In this document: one piece after another, positions 18,018-26,583 of the stretch
How the letters are laid out: every line of letters starts with the position of its first letter
Position numbering within the stretch: the first letter of the stretch is position 1
DNA from: Rhodococcus sp. KBS0724
Lineage (GTDB): Bacteria; Actinomycetota; Actinomycetes; Mycobacteriales; Mycobacteriaceae
Length of the DNA: 64,000 bases
Assembly (NCBI RefSeq): GCF_005938745.2
Contig: NZ_VCBX02000001.1
Coordinates: 4,664,501 to 4,728,500 of the forward strand
Reading direction: 5' to 3'
Notes under the pieces: generated by a model
What the model saw: the letters and a program-made list of their open reading frames with translations, nothing else
Database searches by the model: none
Told to the model about the DNA's origin: nothing
Position numbers and translations under genes: made by a program

Positions 18018-19399
18018 CGTTCCTCGATCTCGGTTGTGGGACACGTATCTTCGCTGTCAGTCTCGGCAGCGCTGTCAGGCCCGGTAGCAAGAGGTACCCG
18101 AACCAGCACTTGCACTCCCCCGATTCTCGCCCGGCGAACGTCGAGCGTGCCTCCCAATTCGCGAGCCCGGGACTGCATGTTGGCCAAGCCCCGGTGCCGT
18201 CCGTCGAGATCGTTGCTTGCCGCGAGCTTGAGGATCAGTCGCATTCGCGCGGGATCTCCGTCACCGTCGTCCGAAATGGACAAGATGACGGTCTCGGCGC
18301 GATACGTCAACCGGAGAACCGCCCGGGTGGCGTGGGCGTGAACAGCCGCGTTGAAGAGCGCTTCGCCCGCAATCCGCAACAATGCGTGCTCGGTTCCACC
18401 GGGAAGCTCGGCCGGTGTGCCCCCGACTCGCAGGCTCACCGCCAACTCGTCTGGCATGTGGACCACACTGAGCTGCTCGAGCATCTCCGGCAACGAGGTC
18501 CGGCCTTCGTCCGACGAGTGGTTGAGGGCGTAGATCGCCGAGCGCAGTTGCTCCACGGCCCGCCTGGTCAGATCCTTTGCCAGGTCCAGTCTTTCGCTTC
18601 GCTCGGCGTCGGGAATGTCGCTGCGACACACTTCGATCTGCATGCCCGCCGAAAGCACCGCCTGGGTCACACTGTCGTGCAGTTCACGGGCGATGCGGTG
18701 ACGTTCGTCGTCGACCACCTGGTGCCGGTGCGCCACCCCGAGTTGACGTTGCGTCGATTCCAGCTCACTGTTTCGCACCGCCAGATCGGCGGCAGTTCGA
18801 TTGGCCTCGGCAAATGCCTCTTCGGCACGCGCCAACAGCAGTTGCCCACGCTGGTACAAAGCCGAATTCTGCAGCGCAACAGCCGTTTGACTGGCCAAGA
18901 TGCTGAGCACCGCTCCGTCGGTGGAATCGAGAGTGCGATTCTGCGGAGTCCAGGCCGCAAAGGCGCCGACAACACCGCCTCCGAGCACGATCGGCACAAA
19001 CGCATAGTGGGGATCGACCACGGAATTCGATTCGATACTGCCGCAACGGATGTCGTTGAGACAATCCACCACATCGTCCGGTAGCGGCGGGCCCTCGACG
19101 TTGTCGACCAGGAACGGAGTGGCATCCGGCCCGAGAACCAACCGCCGCGGCCCAGCGTCGGGCAGAGTACCGTCGGCAAGCGCAAAAACCACCCATTGCG
19201 CACTCAGATGAGCACGAGCGGCCTCGGCGACAGCACAGACCAGCGTCTCCGGGCCGTCGACGGTTCGAACCAGCGCCCGCGAAATCAACTCCAGCGCATG
19301 CACGACGCGCTCGAGCCGTTCGGCAGCGCCGCGGTACTGCGGATAGAAGGTGCTCTTTCCCGAACGTAATCCGGTGAGCCTCGACAGGTCTGCGGTCAT
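18014..19399 (-). CDS. mnoS: MnoS-like GAF-domain sensor histidine kinase
   Basis: A 461-aa cytoplasmic NarX-type kinase with no membrane segment. A GAF domain covers about 50-180, then a coiled coil (about 185-230), then the HisKA_3 box with H241 in ERHRIARELHDSV. The HATPase part shows LFNAAVHAHAT, ISDDGDGD and GLANMQSRARELGG. A soluble GAF sensor suggests sensing of an intracellular small molecule or redox state. The ATG at 19399 is chosen; upstream codons overlap the ADH end region. Confidence 0.85.
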   Translation of the reverse strand: MTADLSRLTGLRSGKSTFYPQYRGAAERLERVVHALELISRALVRTVDGPETLVCAVAEAARAHLSAQWVVFALADGTLPDAGPRRLVLGPDATPFLVDNVEGPPLPDDVVDCLNDIRCGSIESNSVVDPHYAFVPIVLGGGVVGAFAAWTPQNRTLDSTDGAVLSILASQTAVALQNSALYQRGQLLLARAEEAFAEANRTAADLAVRNSELESTQRQLGVAHRHQVVDDERHRIARELHDSVTQAVLSAGMQIEVCRSDIPDAERSERLDLAKDLTRRAVEQLRSAIYALNHSSDEGRTSLPEMLEQLSVVHMPDELAVSLRVGGTPAELPGGTEHALLRIAGEALFNAAVHAHATRAVLRLTYRAETVILSISDDGDGDPARMRLILKLAASNDLDGRHRGLANMQSRARELGGTLDVRRARIGGVQVLVRVPLATGPDSAAETDSEDTCPTTEIEER

Positions 19400-19412
19400 G
19401 ACCTCACTCGCT

Positions 19413-20552
19413 TCACAGTGCACTCCGGAACAACGCCACCATCTGTTCCTGGGTGGCTTCACGCGGATTAGTGGACATGCACGCATCACGCAGCGCAAAA
19501 CTTGCCAACCGGCTCAAGTCCTCTTCCCGAACACCCAACTCCGCCAATCCCTTCGGGACTCCCACCTCACGGGCAAGCCGCTCGACGCGATCCGCGACCG
19601 CCAACGCGGCTTCTTCAGCACTGCCACGCTGCTCCGGAAGATTCAGCGCCGCAGCAATTGCCACGAACGGCGCCGCGTCGGTTGTGGAGTTGAAGCGAAT
19701 AACGTGGGGAAGCAAAATCCCGTTGATGACGCCGTGCGGGAGATCCAGCATGCCGCCCACCTGATGACTCATCGCATGGGCCGCACCGAGAATCGCGTTG
19801 GTGAAAGCAAGCCCGGCTTCGAGGCTTGCCTGAGCCATGACGGATCGAGCCTCCATTTCCATCGGCTCATGAATTGTGCGCACCAGATTCTCGGTAACCA
19901 AGCCGACCGCCCGCAATGCGTGATGATCTGTGAGCGGGTTATGGGCGAGCGACACAAAAGCCTCGATGCCGTGCGTCAACGCATCCAATCCGGTTGCGGC
20001 ATTAAGCCATTCGGGCATGGTAGTGAGCAAGCGTGGATCGATGACCGTGACATCGGGAACCAACGCTCGTCCGATGATCGTGATCTTCGTGCCCCTGGCA
20101 GTGTCCGTGACAATGCAGAACTGGGACACGTCCGCTCCGGTACCCGACGTGGTCGGCACCATCACCAGGGGAGGAATCGGCTTGGTCGCTTGATCGACCC
20201 CCTCGTAATCGAGGATGTTTCCACCGTTTGCAGCCAGAACCGCGACGCCCTTGGCCGCATCGATGACAGACCCACCACCGAGCGCGATGATGACGTCACA
20301 CTCACCCTCCTGGTACACCTCGAAACCGGCCGCAATCTCGTAATCCTTGGGATTGGGAGTCAGCCCCGCCCAGACCGTCGGCCGCAACCCCTGCTCGGCC
20401 AGGTGCGCCTCGAGTTCACTGACCCATCCCGACTCGACCAGGCCTGGGTCGGTGACGAGGAAAGGGCGAAAACCGCCGAATCGGAGAGTTGCGTGAGCGG
20501 CTTCGACCAGCGAACCGATTCCGAATACAATTTCCGGGGCATGAAACTTCAC
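19413..20552 (-). CDS. Iron-containing alcohol dehydrogenase (1,3-propanediol type)
   Basis: A 379-aa group III iron-dependent alcohol dehydrogenase. The nucleotide-site motif is GGGSVIDAAKG; metal-ligand regions are GLDALTHGIEAFVS and GAAHAMSHQVGGMLDLPHGVING. The corresponding M. smegmatis gene next to mnoS is annotated as propanediol dehydrogenase. The chosen start is the GTG at 20552 (VKFHAPEIVFG), as family members begin there, although the frame stays open about 200 bp further and includes a 21-bp tandem repeat. No good Shine-Dalgarno precedes the GTG. Confidence 0.88.
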   Translation of the reverse strand: MKFHAPEIVFGIGSLVEAAHATLRFGGFRPFLVTDPGLVESGWVSELEAHLAEQGLRPTVWAGLTPNPKDYEIAAGFEVYQEGECDVIIALGGGSVIDAAKGVAVLAANGGNILDYEGVDQATKPIPPLVMVPTTSGTGADVSQFCIVTDTARGTKITIIGRALVPDVTVIDPRLLTTMPEWLNAATGLDALTHGIEAFVSLAHNPLTDHHALRAVGLVTENLVRTIHEPMEMEARSVMAQASLEAGLAFTNAILGAAHAMSHQVGGMLDLPHGVINGILLPHVIRFNSTTDAAPFVAIAAALNLPEQRGSAEEAALAVADRVERLAREVGVPKGLAELGVREEDLSRLASFALRDACMSTNPREATQEQMVALFRSAL

Positions 20553-20589
20553 CAACCGCGCAGCCGTGTCACGGGGGCGCGCAGCTCCA

Positions 20590-20631
20590 TCTTGACGGCG
20601 TTCACCTGCGTCTTGATGGTGTTCACCTGCG
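20590..20631. repeat. Two tandem 21-bp repeats upstream of the iron ADH
   Basis: Two adjacent 21-bp units (20590-20610 and 20611-20631) differ at only two bases; each ends in GTTCACCTGCG. They lie 38-79 bp before the GTG of the iron ADH. The period equals two helical turns, which suits a regulator binding in tandem, for example the adjacent response regulator. The unit is also a multiple of three in the open frame. Confidence 0.6.
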
Positions 20632-20770
20632 TCAACGGCTTCCGGAACATCCACCGACACGGCTCCCACTCTCCTCTCGCTGGGCGCCGAGTCTGTGATC
20701 CACTTAACAAGCGCCGGTTCCGAGACTACGCGGGCATTGACAGACGCACACCCGCCCAAGGAGAGGTGAA

Positions 20771-20792
20771 TACCTACCCGATCGGGTAGGTA
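20771..20792. promoter_or_regulatory. 22-bp perfect palindrome
   Basis: The half-site TACCTACCCGA followed by its exact reverse complement gives a 22-bp palindrome. It lies 219 bp upstream of the iron ADH start and 38 bp past the stop of the small membrane protein gene. The form resembles a TetR-type operator. A terminator is less likely, because neither side carries a T tract and there is no loop. Confidence 0.5.
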
Positions 20793-20829
20793 CAGTCTTT
20801 ATGCCTCGGCCGCGCGTCCACGGAGGCCC

Positions 20830-21153
20830 TTACTCCTGACGACGACGCTCCCGCCCGCCGAACACCACGAACACGATGCCGGCGAGCAAGCCGACCACGG
20901 TCGGTCCGAGGACCAATCCGGAATACAACCACGGCGCAGGCTCTGCGGGGAACAGGTCCATAAAGCTGGCTCCGGTGAACCCAGGCTCGGGATCAAAGTA
21001 TGCGCCGCCAGTGAGGATGTGCGGCGATGCCAACGATTGCCACCACCACTGGAAGACTCCCAAAGCAACAAGGCCGCATACCGCACCGAGTACCGTCAGC
21101 AGCAGTATCGGTTTCCAGCGCAGCGCCGACTTCTCGGCCTTCGTCACCGTCAT
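20830..21153 (-). CDS. Small membrane protein of the mno cluster
   Basis: A 107-aa protein of unknown function with two predicted membrane helices (about 13-37 and 77-98) and an acidic/aromatic loop between them (LTGGAYFDPEPGF). The charged ends are MTVTKAEKSALR and GGRERRRQE. It lies between the iron ADH and the VWA gene on the same strand, 41 bp after the latter. Confidence 0.75.
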   Translation of the reverse strand: MTVTKAEKSALRWKPILLLTVLGAVCGLVALGVFQWWWQSLASPHILTGGAYFDPEPGFTGASFMDLFPAEPAPWLYSGLVLGPTVVGLLAGIVFVVFGGRERRRQE

Positions 21154-21194
21154 GGATATCAGTACATCACTACTCTCGGATTACCTGTCGCACC

Positions 21195-22712
21195 TCAGCG
21201 AAGTGCGTGCCCCAGTTCCGCCGCCTTGGCCATCAGCTGCGCGGCATCGCGCGCCACCACAACCTCGTCGCAGATCTTCGAGTACTCCGGCATCGCACAC
21301 GACGCCTGGTTCCAGTAGCGCTGTGGTTCCGGCGTGATCCAGGCCAGTCGATGAACCTTGCGTCGTAGTTCTTCGAGCTTCTCGACCTGTGGTGGCAATC
21401 CGTTGCACCGCCCGTCGCCGACGATGATGACCGAGGTTCGCGAGTTCAAGGCGTTGCCGTGCTCGTCCAGCAATTCGGTGAGCACCCGCCCGTAATCGCT
21501 GCTGGCTTCCAGATCCAGACCCGGATGCGCCAGGACCGCCGCCAGAGCGCCGTCACCACTGCTGGCGAGCAGCGTGTCCGTGACGTCGACGGGTCGATCG
21601 ACGAACGCGAGCACTTCACAACGATCTGCCCGGCGATGCATAGCTTGCGCCAGTCGCAACGTGAATGCGGTGATCGGTCTGACCGACAGTGAGACGTCGG
21701 CGATCAACAACAACCGAACCCGGTCGGGGCGCGGCGCTTTCACCACAAGGTGGAAAGGAATGCCTTCGGTCCGCAAACTCGACCGTACCGTCCGGCGCAT
21801 GTCGAGACGCCCACGGGAGCGTTCACGGGGGCGCGGCCTCGACGGGCCTCGCATCCGCCGCAGCACTTCGTGGCACGCAAGTTCGATGTCGTTGTGTGAA
21901 GGGCCGGCAGCCGATTCACTGTCCGGCGCATCGGGAGCGGACTCCGCGAGAGCAGCGGCGGAGAGTGCCTGGACAAACGCTTCGACAGCTTCGACCAAGC
22001 GGTTCAACTGTGCCTGCGTCAGCGGTCCGTCGTCGGAGACGTCCGCGTACGCCTTGCTCGGATCGTACGCGTCGAGCCACGCGAGAATAGACGTCGGATC
22101 GTCCCAGGACAACGAACCCACCACTGCAGCAGCAACACTGGTGCTGAGGTCTCCGACTACTGCCGACGATGCTCGGTCCACGTCCACGGTGTAGCTGACT
22201 CCCCGGCGCCCGGTCTCGGAACCGGTGTCCACCGACAATTCAGCATCACTCGACGTCATCGACACGTCGTCGTCGTCCTTGTGCGGGTTGAAACCCTTTT
22301 CTGCCTCCGGAGTATCGAAGTAGTCACCCACCTCGGCGGCACGCTCGTTATACTCCGCGTATCGGCCGACTTCCTGATCCTCGTCGATACCGAGCGCGGT
22401 GGGCAGGCCGTCGGCAACTTCCGCTCTGGACGCGATACGTTCTGGATTCTTCGCGTCTCGCTTCGGACGGAACAGCGCGTCGAATGCCCGATCGAAGCCC
22501 GGTTGCTCGTGAGAATACTTGGCGCACACCGACCGTAGGCAGGCACGCAAGACGTCGCGATCCGACGCACCGACCATCGCCAGCACTCGCCGAACCTCGA
22601 TCACCTCGGCCGGCGACGCCGACACTCCGGCCGCCCTCAGCAATCGGCCGAAGCTCGCCGACACCACGTCGAGGACAAACGACGGCTTTTCGGCAGCGCT
22701 GAGCATTGTCAT
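21195..22712 (-). CDS. CoxE-like VWA-domain protein
   Basis: A 505-aa protein with a C-terminal von Willebrand A domain. The MIDAS motif DVSLS lies in LLLIADVSLSVRP, and GDGRCNG comes later. The N-terminal half is acidic and helical with low-complexity stretches. VWA proteins coupled with MoxR ATPases act as metal-enzyme maturation or activation partners. Its ATG overlaps the MoxR stop (ATGA), so the two are translated together. The likely client is the alcohol dehydrogenase upstream, by context. Confidence 0.86.
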   Translation of the reverse strand: MTMLSAAEKPSFVLDVVSASFGRLLRAAGVSASPAEVIEVRRVLAMVGASDRDVLRACLRSVCAKYSHEQPGFDRAFDALFRPKRDAKNPERIASRAEVADGLPTALGIDEDQEVGRYAEYNERAAEVGDYFDTPEAEKGFNPHKDDDDVSMTSSDAELSVDTGSETGRRGVSYTVDVDRASSAVVGDLSTSVAAAVVGSLSWDDPTSILAWLDAYDPSKAYADVSDDGPLTQAQLNRLVEAVEAFVQALSAAALAESAPDAPDSESAAGPSHNDIELACHEVLRRMRGPSRPRPRERSRGRLDMRRTVRSSLRTEGIPFHLVVKAPRPDRVRLLLIADVSLSVRPITAFTLRLAQAMHRRADRCEVLAFVDRPVDVTDTLLASSGDGALAAVLAHPGLDLEASSDYGRVLTELLDEHGNALNSRTSVIIVGDGRCNGLPPQVEKLEELRRKVHRLAWITPEPQRYWNQASCAMPEYSKICDEVVVARDAAQLMAKAAELGHALR

Positions 22713-23830
22713 CGCGACGAGCGGAGTCCGCTGCCGCCGCGGACTCCCGGTTGATTCGAATCCCGCCCGCCGGTCCCCCGGAACACGGCCGTCGTCGTGT
22801 TGGCAGGCCTGCTTGCGACAGTGGCACGTTCGACTGGCGCGTCACTGCTACGCACAGGCGACTCCAGAGGCGACTCCAGCACTTTCCCGTCAAATCGTTC
22901 CTTTGCGAGCGTCACATCCGACGAGTACTTGAGTAGCGCTGCCAGCAGGATATCGCGCACCTTGGCGTCCGACGACGCGCCCAATCCGCTGGCCGCGAGA
23001 ACCGTCGCCGCTCTTGCCGCATCGATCACCTCGGAGATGGACGGGCTCTTGCGTAGTGGGAGATCGCGCAGAATCCGAGCCAATTCGACTACCTCGGACG
23101 CGGTGGCTTGATCGACCTCCGGCGCACGGGCGGTGACGATCTCACGCTCACGCTCCGACGTCGGGTAACCGAGGTGGTAGTGCAGACAGCGACGCTTGAG
23201 CGCCGGTGACAGTTCACGAGTGTCGTTGGAGGTCAGGATGACCCAGGGCTGCGACCGGGCCACGAAGGTACCGACCTCGGGAATGGTGATCTGCTGCTCC
23301 GCGAGAATTTCCAGGAGAAGCGCCTCCATCGATTCCTCGGTGCGGTCCACTTCATCAACCAGGAGCACCACCGGTTCCGGTGACAGGATCGCTTCGAGTA
23401 GCGGCCGCACGGACAGGAAATTCTCGGAGTACAAGCCAAAATCTTGATCTGCCAGAAACTTCGACGCTTCGGCGACGCTGTCGAACTCCGAGACCTGGTC
23501 GCTGATCCGGTCGCGGAGCATCTGCACGTGCAGCAATTGCTTGGCGTAGTCCCATTCGTACAGCGACCGATTGTCGTCCAGCCCTTCATAGCACTGCAGA
23601 CGCACAAGCTTGCGGCCGCCGATCGCAGCCAAAGACTTCGCGAGTTCCGTCTTGCCTACCCCAGCCGGCCCTTCGAGCAGGAGCGGACGCCCCAATGCCG
23701 TCGCAAGATGAACAACCACCGCAAACTCGTCGTCGGCGATGTAGTCCTGTTCGCGCAGAGCATCTTTCACTTCGATTCCGCTGGAGAAGCTGCGAGCGGT
23801 CGCGATCGTCATCGGGGCGGTTCCTTTCAT
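22709..23830 (-). CDS. MoxR-family AAA+ ATPase
   Basis: A 373-aa AAA+ protein. The Walker A is EGPAGVGKTELAKSLA (about 53-68), the Walker B is VVLLVDEVDR, sensor 1 is LTSNDTRELSPALKRR. A Ser/Thr/Pro-rich tail of about 60 residues is not part of the AAA module. MoxR ATPases remodel client enzymes together with VWA partners; here the client may be Mno. It follows mno after 61 bp that contain a large hairpin. Confidence 0.9.
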   Translation of the reverse strand: MKGTAPMTIATARSFSSGIEVKDALREQDYIADDEFAVVVHLATALGRPLLLEGPAGVGKTELAKSLAAIGGRKLVRLQCYEGLDDNRSLYEWDYAKQLLHVQMLRDRISDQVSEFDSVAEASKFLADQDFGLYSENFLSVRPLLEAILSPEPVVLLVDEVDRTEESMEALLLEILAEQQITIPEVGTFVARSQPWVILTSNDTRELSPALKRRCLHYHLGYPTSEREREIVTARAPEVDQATASEVVELARILRDLPLRKSPSISEVIDAARAATVLAASGLGASSDAKVRDILLAALLKYSSDVTLAKERFDGKVLESPLESPVRSSDAPVERATVASRPANTTTAVFRGTGGRDSNQPGVRGGSGLRSSR

Positions 23831-23841
23831 AGCGCTACGCG

Positions 23842-23885
23842 CTGTGCGCCTTTGTCAACCGCGGGCGGTTGACAAAGGCGCACAG
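23842..23885 (-). terminator. 44-bp inverted repeat between mno and moxR
   Basis: Two perfect 21-nt arms beginning CTGTGCGCC, separated only by GG, form a very stable hairpin 6 bp past the mno stop and 11 bp before the moxR start. It probably ends most mno transcripts or protects their 3' end while letting some read-through reach moxR and the VWA gene. A repeat-element origin is possible. Confidence 0.7.
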
Positions 23886-23891
23886 CAGGGG

Positions 23892-25166
23892 TCAGAAGTA
23901 CGACTTGTTGATCGCGTGATCGACAACCGGAATCATCGACTCCACAGTGACCTCACGGGGGTTGCCCGGGGTGCACCAGTCGTCCTGAATGTGCTCGGAA
24001 ATGGCGCGCACAGTCTTCTCGTCACCCGTGATGACATCACCACGACCCTCGTACTTCTTGGTGTTCATCTGGTTCTTCGCGTACGAATCGGTGCGCACCT
24101 GACTGAAGTTGTCGGGGATACCGACGTCCTTGGCCAGACGGATCGCAGCCTCGACGGCTGCATCGGCAGCCTGCACCGTCGTGAGGTTGCGGGTGTCGAC
24201 GCCGAGTGCGCCGGCCAACTGGGCGTAACGCTCGTAGCGCGACGGCAGGTTGTACTCCCACACCCGCGGCAGCGCGATGGCGTTATTCAGACCGTGGTGA
24301 CTGTCGAAGAAGGCGCTCACCGCGTGGGAGATCGAGTGAACGATTCCCAGTCCGCCGGAGTTGAAGGCCTGGCCGGCAATGTACTGCGCGTTCATCATTC
24401 CCTCGCGGGCCTTGAGGTTCCGCGGCTCGAATACGGCCTCGCGCAGGTTCTTGGCGACCAACTCGACCGAGTAGATCGCGTTACCGAGCGACGGCGCAAA
24501 ATCGAGACGAGACACGAACGGCTCACTACCGTGTGCGAGTACGTCGAAGCCGCAGTACGCGGTGAAGTGCTGAGGGCAGGTGTAGTAGAGCAGCGGGTCG
24601 TCGACCGCGAGAGTCACGATGGTCGCTTCGTCGAAGCCCACCCACTTGTGCGGGTTGTTCATGTCCGACGTGTCGGTGATGACGTACGCCCACGACGTCT
24701 CGGAACCGGTACCGGCCGTGGTGGATACGGCGATGTGCGGTGGGTTCTCCTTGTTCGTGGACTTGGCAAATCCCTCGAACTCGTTGATGTTGCGACCGTC
24801 GTGCGCGATCACGACGCGGGCACCCTTGGCGGCGTCGTGGCTCGAACCACCACCGATCGAGATGATCGAGTCGCACTTCTCCTTCTGGTAGAGAGCCGCG
24901 GCCTCCATGACGTTGTAATCCTTGGGGTTGGACTCCACCTTGTCGTAGAGAACCACCTCGACGCCCTGGTACTCGATCTTGCCGATCAGTTCTTCGATGA
25001 TTCCCGAGCCGCGCAGACCCGTCGTCATCAACAGGGTGCGCTTGAATCCGAGGTTCTTGGCTTCGACGCCGATGATGTCGTGAGCGCCCACACCCATCAG
25101 CGCACGGGGGAATGGATGAAATTCCTTGATCGGGAAATCCCAGATCTGGTTGAGCTCGATTGCCAT
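23892..25166 (-). CDS. mno: NDMA-dependent methanol/alcohol dehydrogenase (Mno/Mdo/ThcE type)
   Basis: A 424-aa iron-family alcohol dehydrogenase. MAIELNQIWDFPIKEFHPFP at the N-terminus matches rhodococcal methanol:N,N-dimethyl-4-nitrosoaniline oxidoreductases. The nucleotide motif is GGGSSHDAAKGA; metal-site regions are FDVLAHGSEPF and HSISHAVSAFFDSHHGLNN. These enzymes keep NADP(H) bound and need an external acceptor, thought to be mycofactocin. Substrates are methanol and other primary alcohols. A GAGGAG Shine-Dalgarno lies 8 bases before the ATG. Confidence 0.93.
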   Translation of the reverse strand: MAIELNQIWDFPIKEFHPFPRALMGVGAHDIIGVEAKNLGFKRTLLMTTGLRGSGIIEELIGKIEYQGVEVVLYDKVESNPKDYNVMEAAALYQKEKCDSIISIGGGSSHDAAKGARVVIAHDGRNINEFEGFAKSTNKENPPHIAVSTTAGTGSETSWAYVITDTSDMNNPHKWVGFDEATIVTLAVDDPLLYYTCPQHFTAYCGFDVLAHGSEPFVSRLDFAPSLGNAIYSVELVAKNLREAVFEPRNLKAREGMMNAQYIAGQAFNSGGLGIVHSISHAVSAFFDSHHGLNNAIALPRVWEYNLPSRYERYAQLAGALGVDTRNLTTVQAADAAVEAAIRLAKDVGIPDNFSQVRTDSYAKNQMNTKKYEGRGDVITGDEKTVRAISEHIQDDWCTPGNPREVTVESMIPVVDHAINKSYF

Positions 25167-25449
25167 CTTCTTTGCTCCTCGCGAATGCGTGAATGTGACG
25201 GTGGGAGTGATTCGAGCCGCTTGTTTGTGATCGGCGTCTCATCTGCACTCCACTGTGGACCGGCCGACAGCCCGAACCCAGAGTTCTCGGCGTTTACCGC
25301 CCGGACGCCGCTCCCGAACCGCCCTTTCGGGCAGGTTGTGACCACCCCGGCGTGCCAGGCCTCACCATCGCGGACGGTCTGATTCCCGCTGATCGGGAAC
25401 GTATTGCCGCACGACTAGGATCCCCAGTAGCTTTTCATCACTGCTAGCA

Positions 25450-25479
25450 TTGAACTAGAACACGTTCTAGCTCTAGCAT
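25450..25479 (+). promoter_or_regulatory. kshB promoter
   Basis: A -35 of TTGAAC (25450-25455) and a -10 of TAGCAT (25474-25479) are 18 bp apart. The KstR-like box fills most of the spacer, so repressor binding would exclude RNA polymerase. The leader to the ATG at 25528 is about 40 bases. Confidence 0.6.
25456..25469. promoter_or_regulatory. KstR operator
   Basis: TAGAACACGTTCTA fits the KstR consensus TNNAACNNGTTNNA at every defined base, and the symmetry extends one base on each side. KstR is the TetR-type repressor of cholesterol catabolism in mycobacteria and rhodococci, and kshB is a known member of that regulon. Confidence 0.88.
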
Positions 25480-25527
25480 TTCACTGACCTGCGCTTTACC
25501 CAGCTTCACGAGAGGACTTGCTTCGCG

Positions 25528-26583
25528 ATGACGACAGTCGAGGTACCGCACAGCTCGCGATCGGCGGTACTCACCGTGTCCGGAGTCGTGGAAGAGACTT
25601 CGGACGCCCGGTCGCTGGTATTCGAGATCCCCGAGGACCTGAAGGGCAAGTTCGACTACAAGCCCGGACAGTTCCTCACCCTGCGCATCCCCAGCGACCA
25701 GACCGGTTCCGTTGCACGGTGCTACTCCCTGGCCAGTTCACCGTTCACCGACGACGCCCCCAAGGTGACCGTCAAGCGAACCGTCGACGGCTACGGCTCC
25801 AACTGGCTGTGCGACAAGGTCCAGGTCGGCGACACCATCGAAGTGCTGCCGCCGTCCGGTGTGTTCACCCCCAAGTCGCTCGATCACGACTTCCTGCTCT
25901 TCGGCGCGGGCAGCGGCATCACTCCGGTGATCTCGATCCTCAAGTCCGCCCTCACTCAGGGCAGCGGCAACGTTGTCCTCGTGTACGCAAACCGCGACGA
26001 GAAGTCCGTCATCTTCGGCGCAGAACTGCGTGAACTCTCGGCCAAGTACGCCGGCCGCCTCACCGTCATTCACTGGATCGAATCGGTCCAGGGACTCCCA
26101 GCCGTATCGCAGCTGGCAACGCTGGCCAAGCCGTTCGTCGCGTACGAAGCCTTCATGTGCGGCCCCGGCCCCTTCATGGACGCCGTGCACAGCGCACTCG
26201 CCGAAGCCGGAATGCCCCGCACACAGGTCCACGCCGAGGTCTTCAACTCCCTCGCCGGTGATCCGTTCAAGGACGTCGAGCTCGCCGAGGTCACCGACGA
26301 AGAAGCAGCCGACGCCGCTACAGTCGAGATCGAGCTGGACGGCGAAACTCACACCCTCGTGTGGCCACGCAAGCAGACCCTTGTCGACATCATGCTCGCC
26401 AAGGGACTCGATGTGCCGTACTCCTGCCAGGAAGGCGAATGCGGGTCCTGCGCCTGCACCGTCACCGAAGGTGAAGTGCAGATGGACAATTCCGAGATCC
26501 TCGACGCCGAGGACATCGCAAACGGATACATTCTCGGCTGCCAGGCAAAGCCTGTCACCGACACCCTCAAGATCGAGTTCTGA
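25528..26583 (+). CDS. kshB: KshB, 3-ketosteroid 9alpha-hydroxylase reductase
   Basis: A 351-aa ferredoxin reductase of the Rieske oxygenase system that opens the steroid nucleus. Domains in order are FAD binding (RCYSLASSP near 64-72), NAD binding (GAGSGITPVISIL) and a C-terminal plant-type [2Fe-2S] with C300-X4-C305-X2-C308 and C338. It passes electrons from NADH to the oxygenase KshA, which is not in this window. The MTTVEVPHSSRS start matches rhodococcal KshB. Its 3' end overlaps the convergent GT87 gene by 17 bp. Confidence 0.94.
   Translation: MTTVEVPHSSRSAVLTVSGVVEETSDARSLVFEIPEDLKGKFDYKPGQFLTLRIPSDQTGSVARCYSLASSPFTDDAPKVTVKRTVDGYGSNWLCDKVQVGDTIEVLPPSGVFTPKSLDHDFLLFGAGSGITPVISILKSALTQGSGNVVLVYANRDEKSVIFGAELRELSAKYAGRLTVIHWIESVQGLPAVSQLATLAKPFVAYEAFMCGPGPFMDAVHSALAEAGMPRTQVHAEVFNSLAGDPFKDVELAEVTDEEAADAATVEIELDGETHTLVWPRKQTLVDIMLAKGLDVPYSCQEGECGSCACTVTEGEVQMDNSEILDAEDIANGYILGCQAKPVTDTLKIEF

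Larger units (their letters stand above)
25167..25527. promoter_or_regulatory. Divergent control region between mno and kshB
   Basis: This 361-bp region contains no gene. It holds the mno Shine-Dalgarno, an inverted repeat TTCCCG-CTGAT-CGGGAA at 25383-25399 that could be an operator, and the kshB promoter with its KstR-like box. The mno promoter itself could not be placed with confidence. The 21-bp repeat seen before the iron ADH does not occur here. Confidence 0.5.

Noticed and set aside
20553..20759. N-terminal extension of the iron ADH
   Set aside because: Starts at a TTG, contains the tandem repeat and no ADH-like sequence; family members start near VKFHAPEIVFG.
19350..20789. A 479-codon plus-strand open frame antisense to the iron ADH
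   Set aside because: Complement-frame artefact of a high-GC gene; the real gene has clear ADH motifs.
23844..25382. A 512-codon plus-strand open frame across the mno gene
   Set aside because: It is an antisense shadow of mno; no Shine-Dalgarno or family motif.
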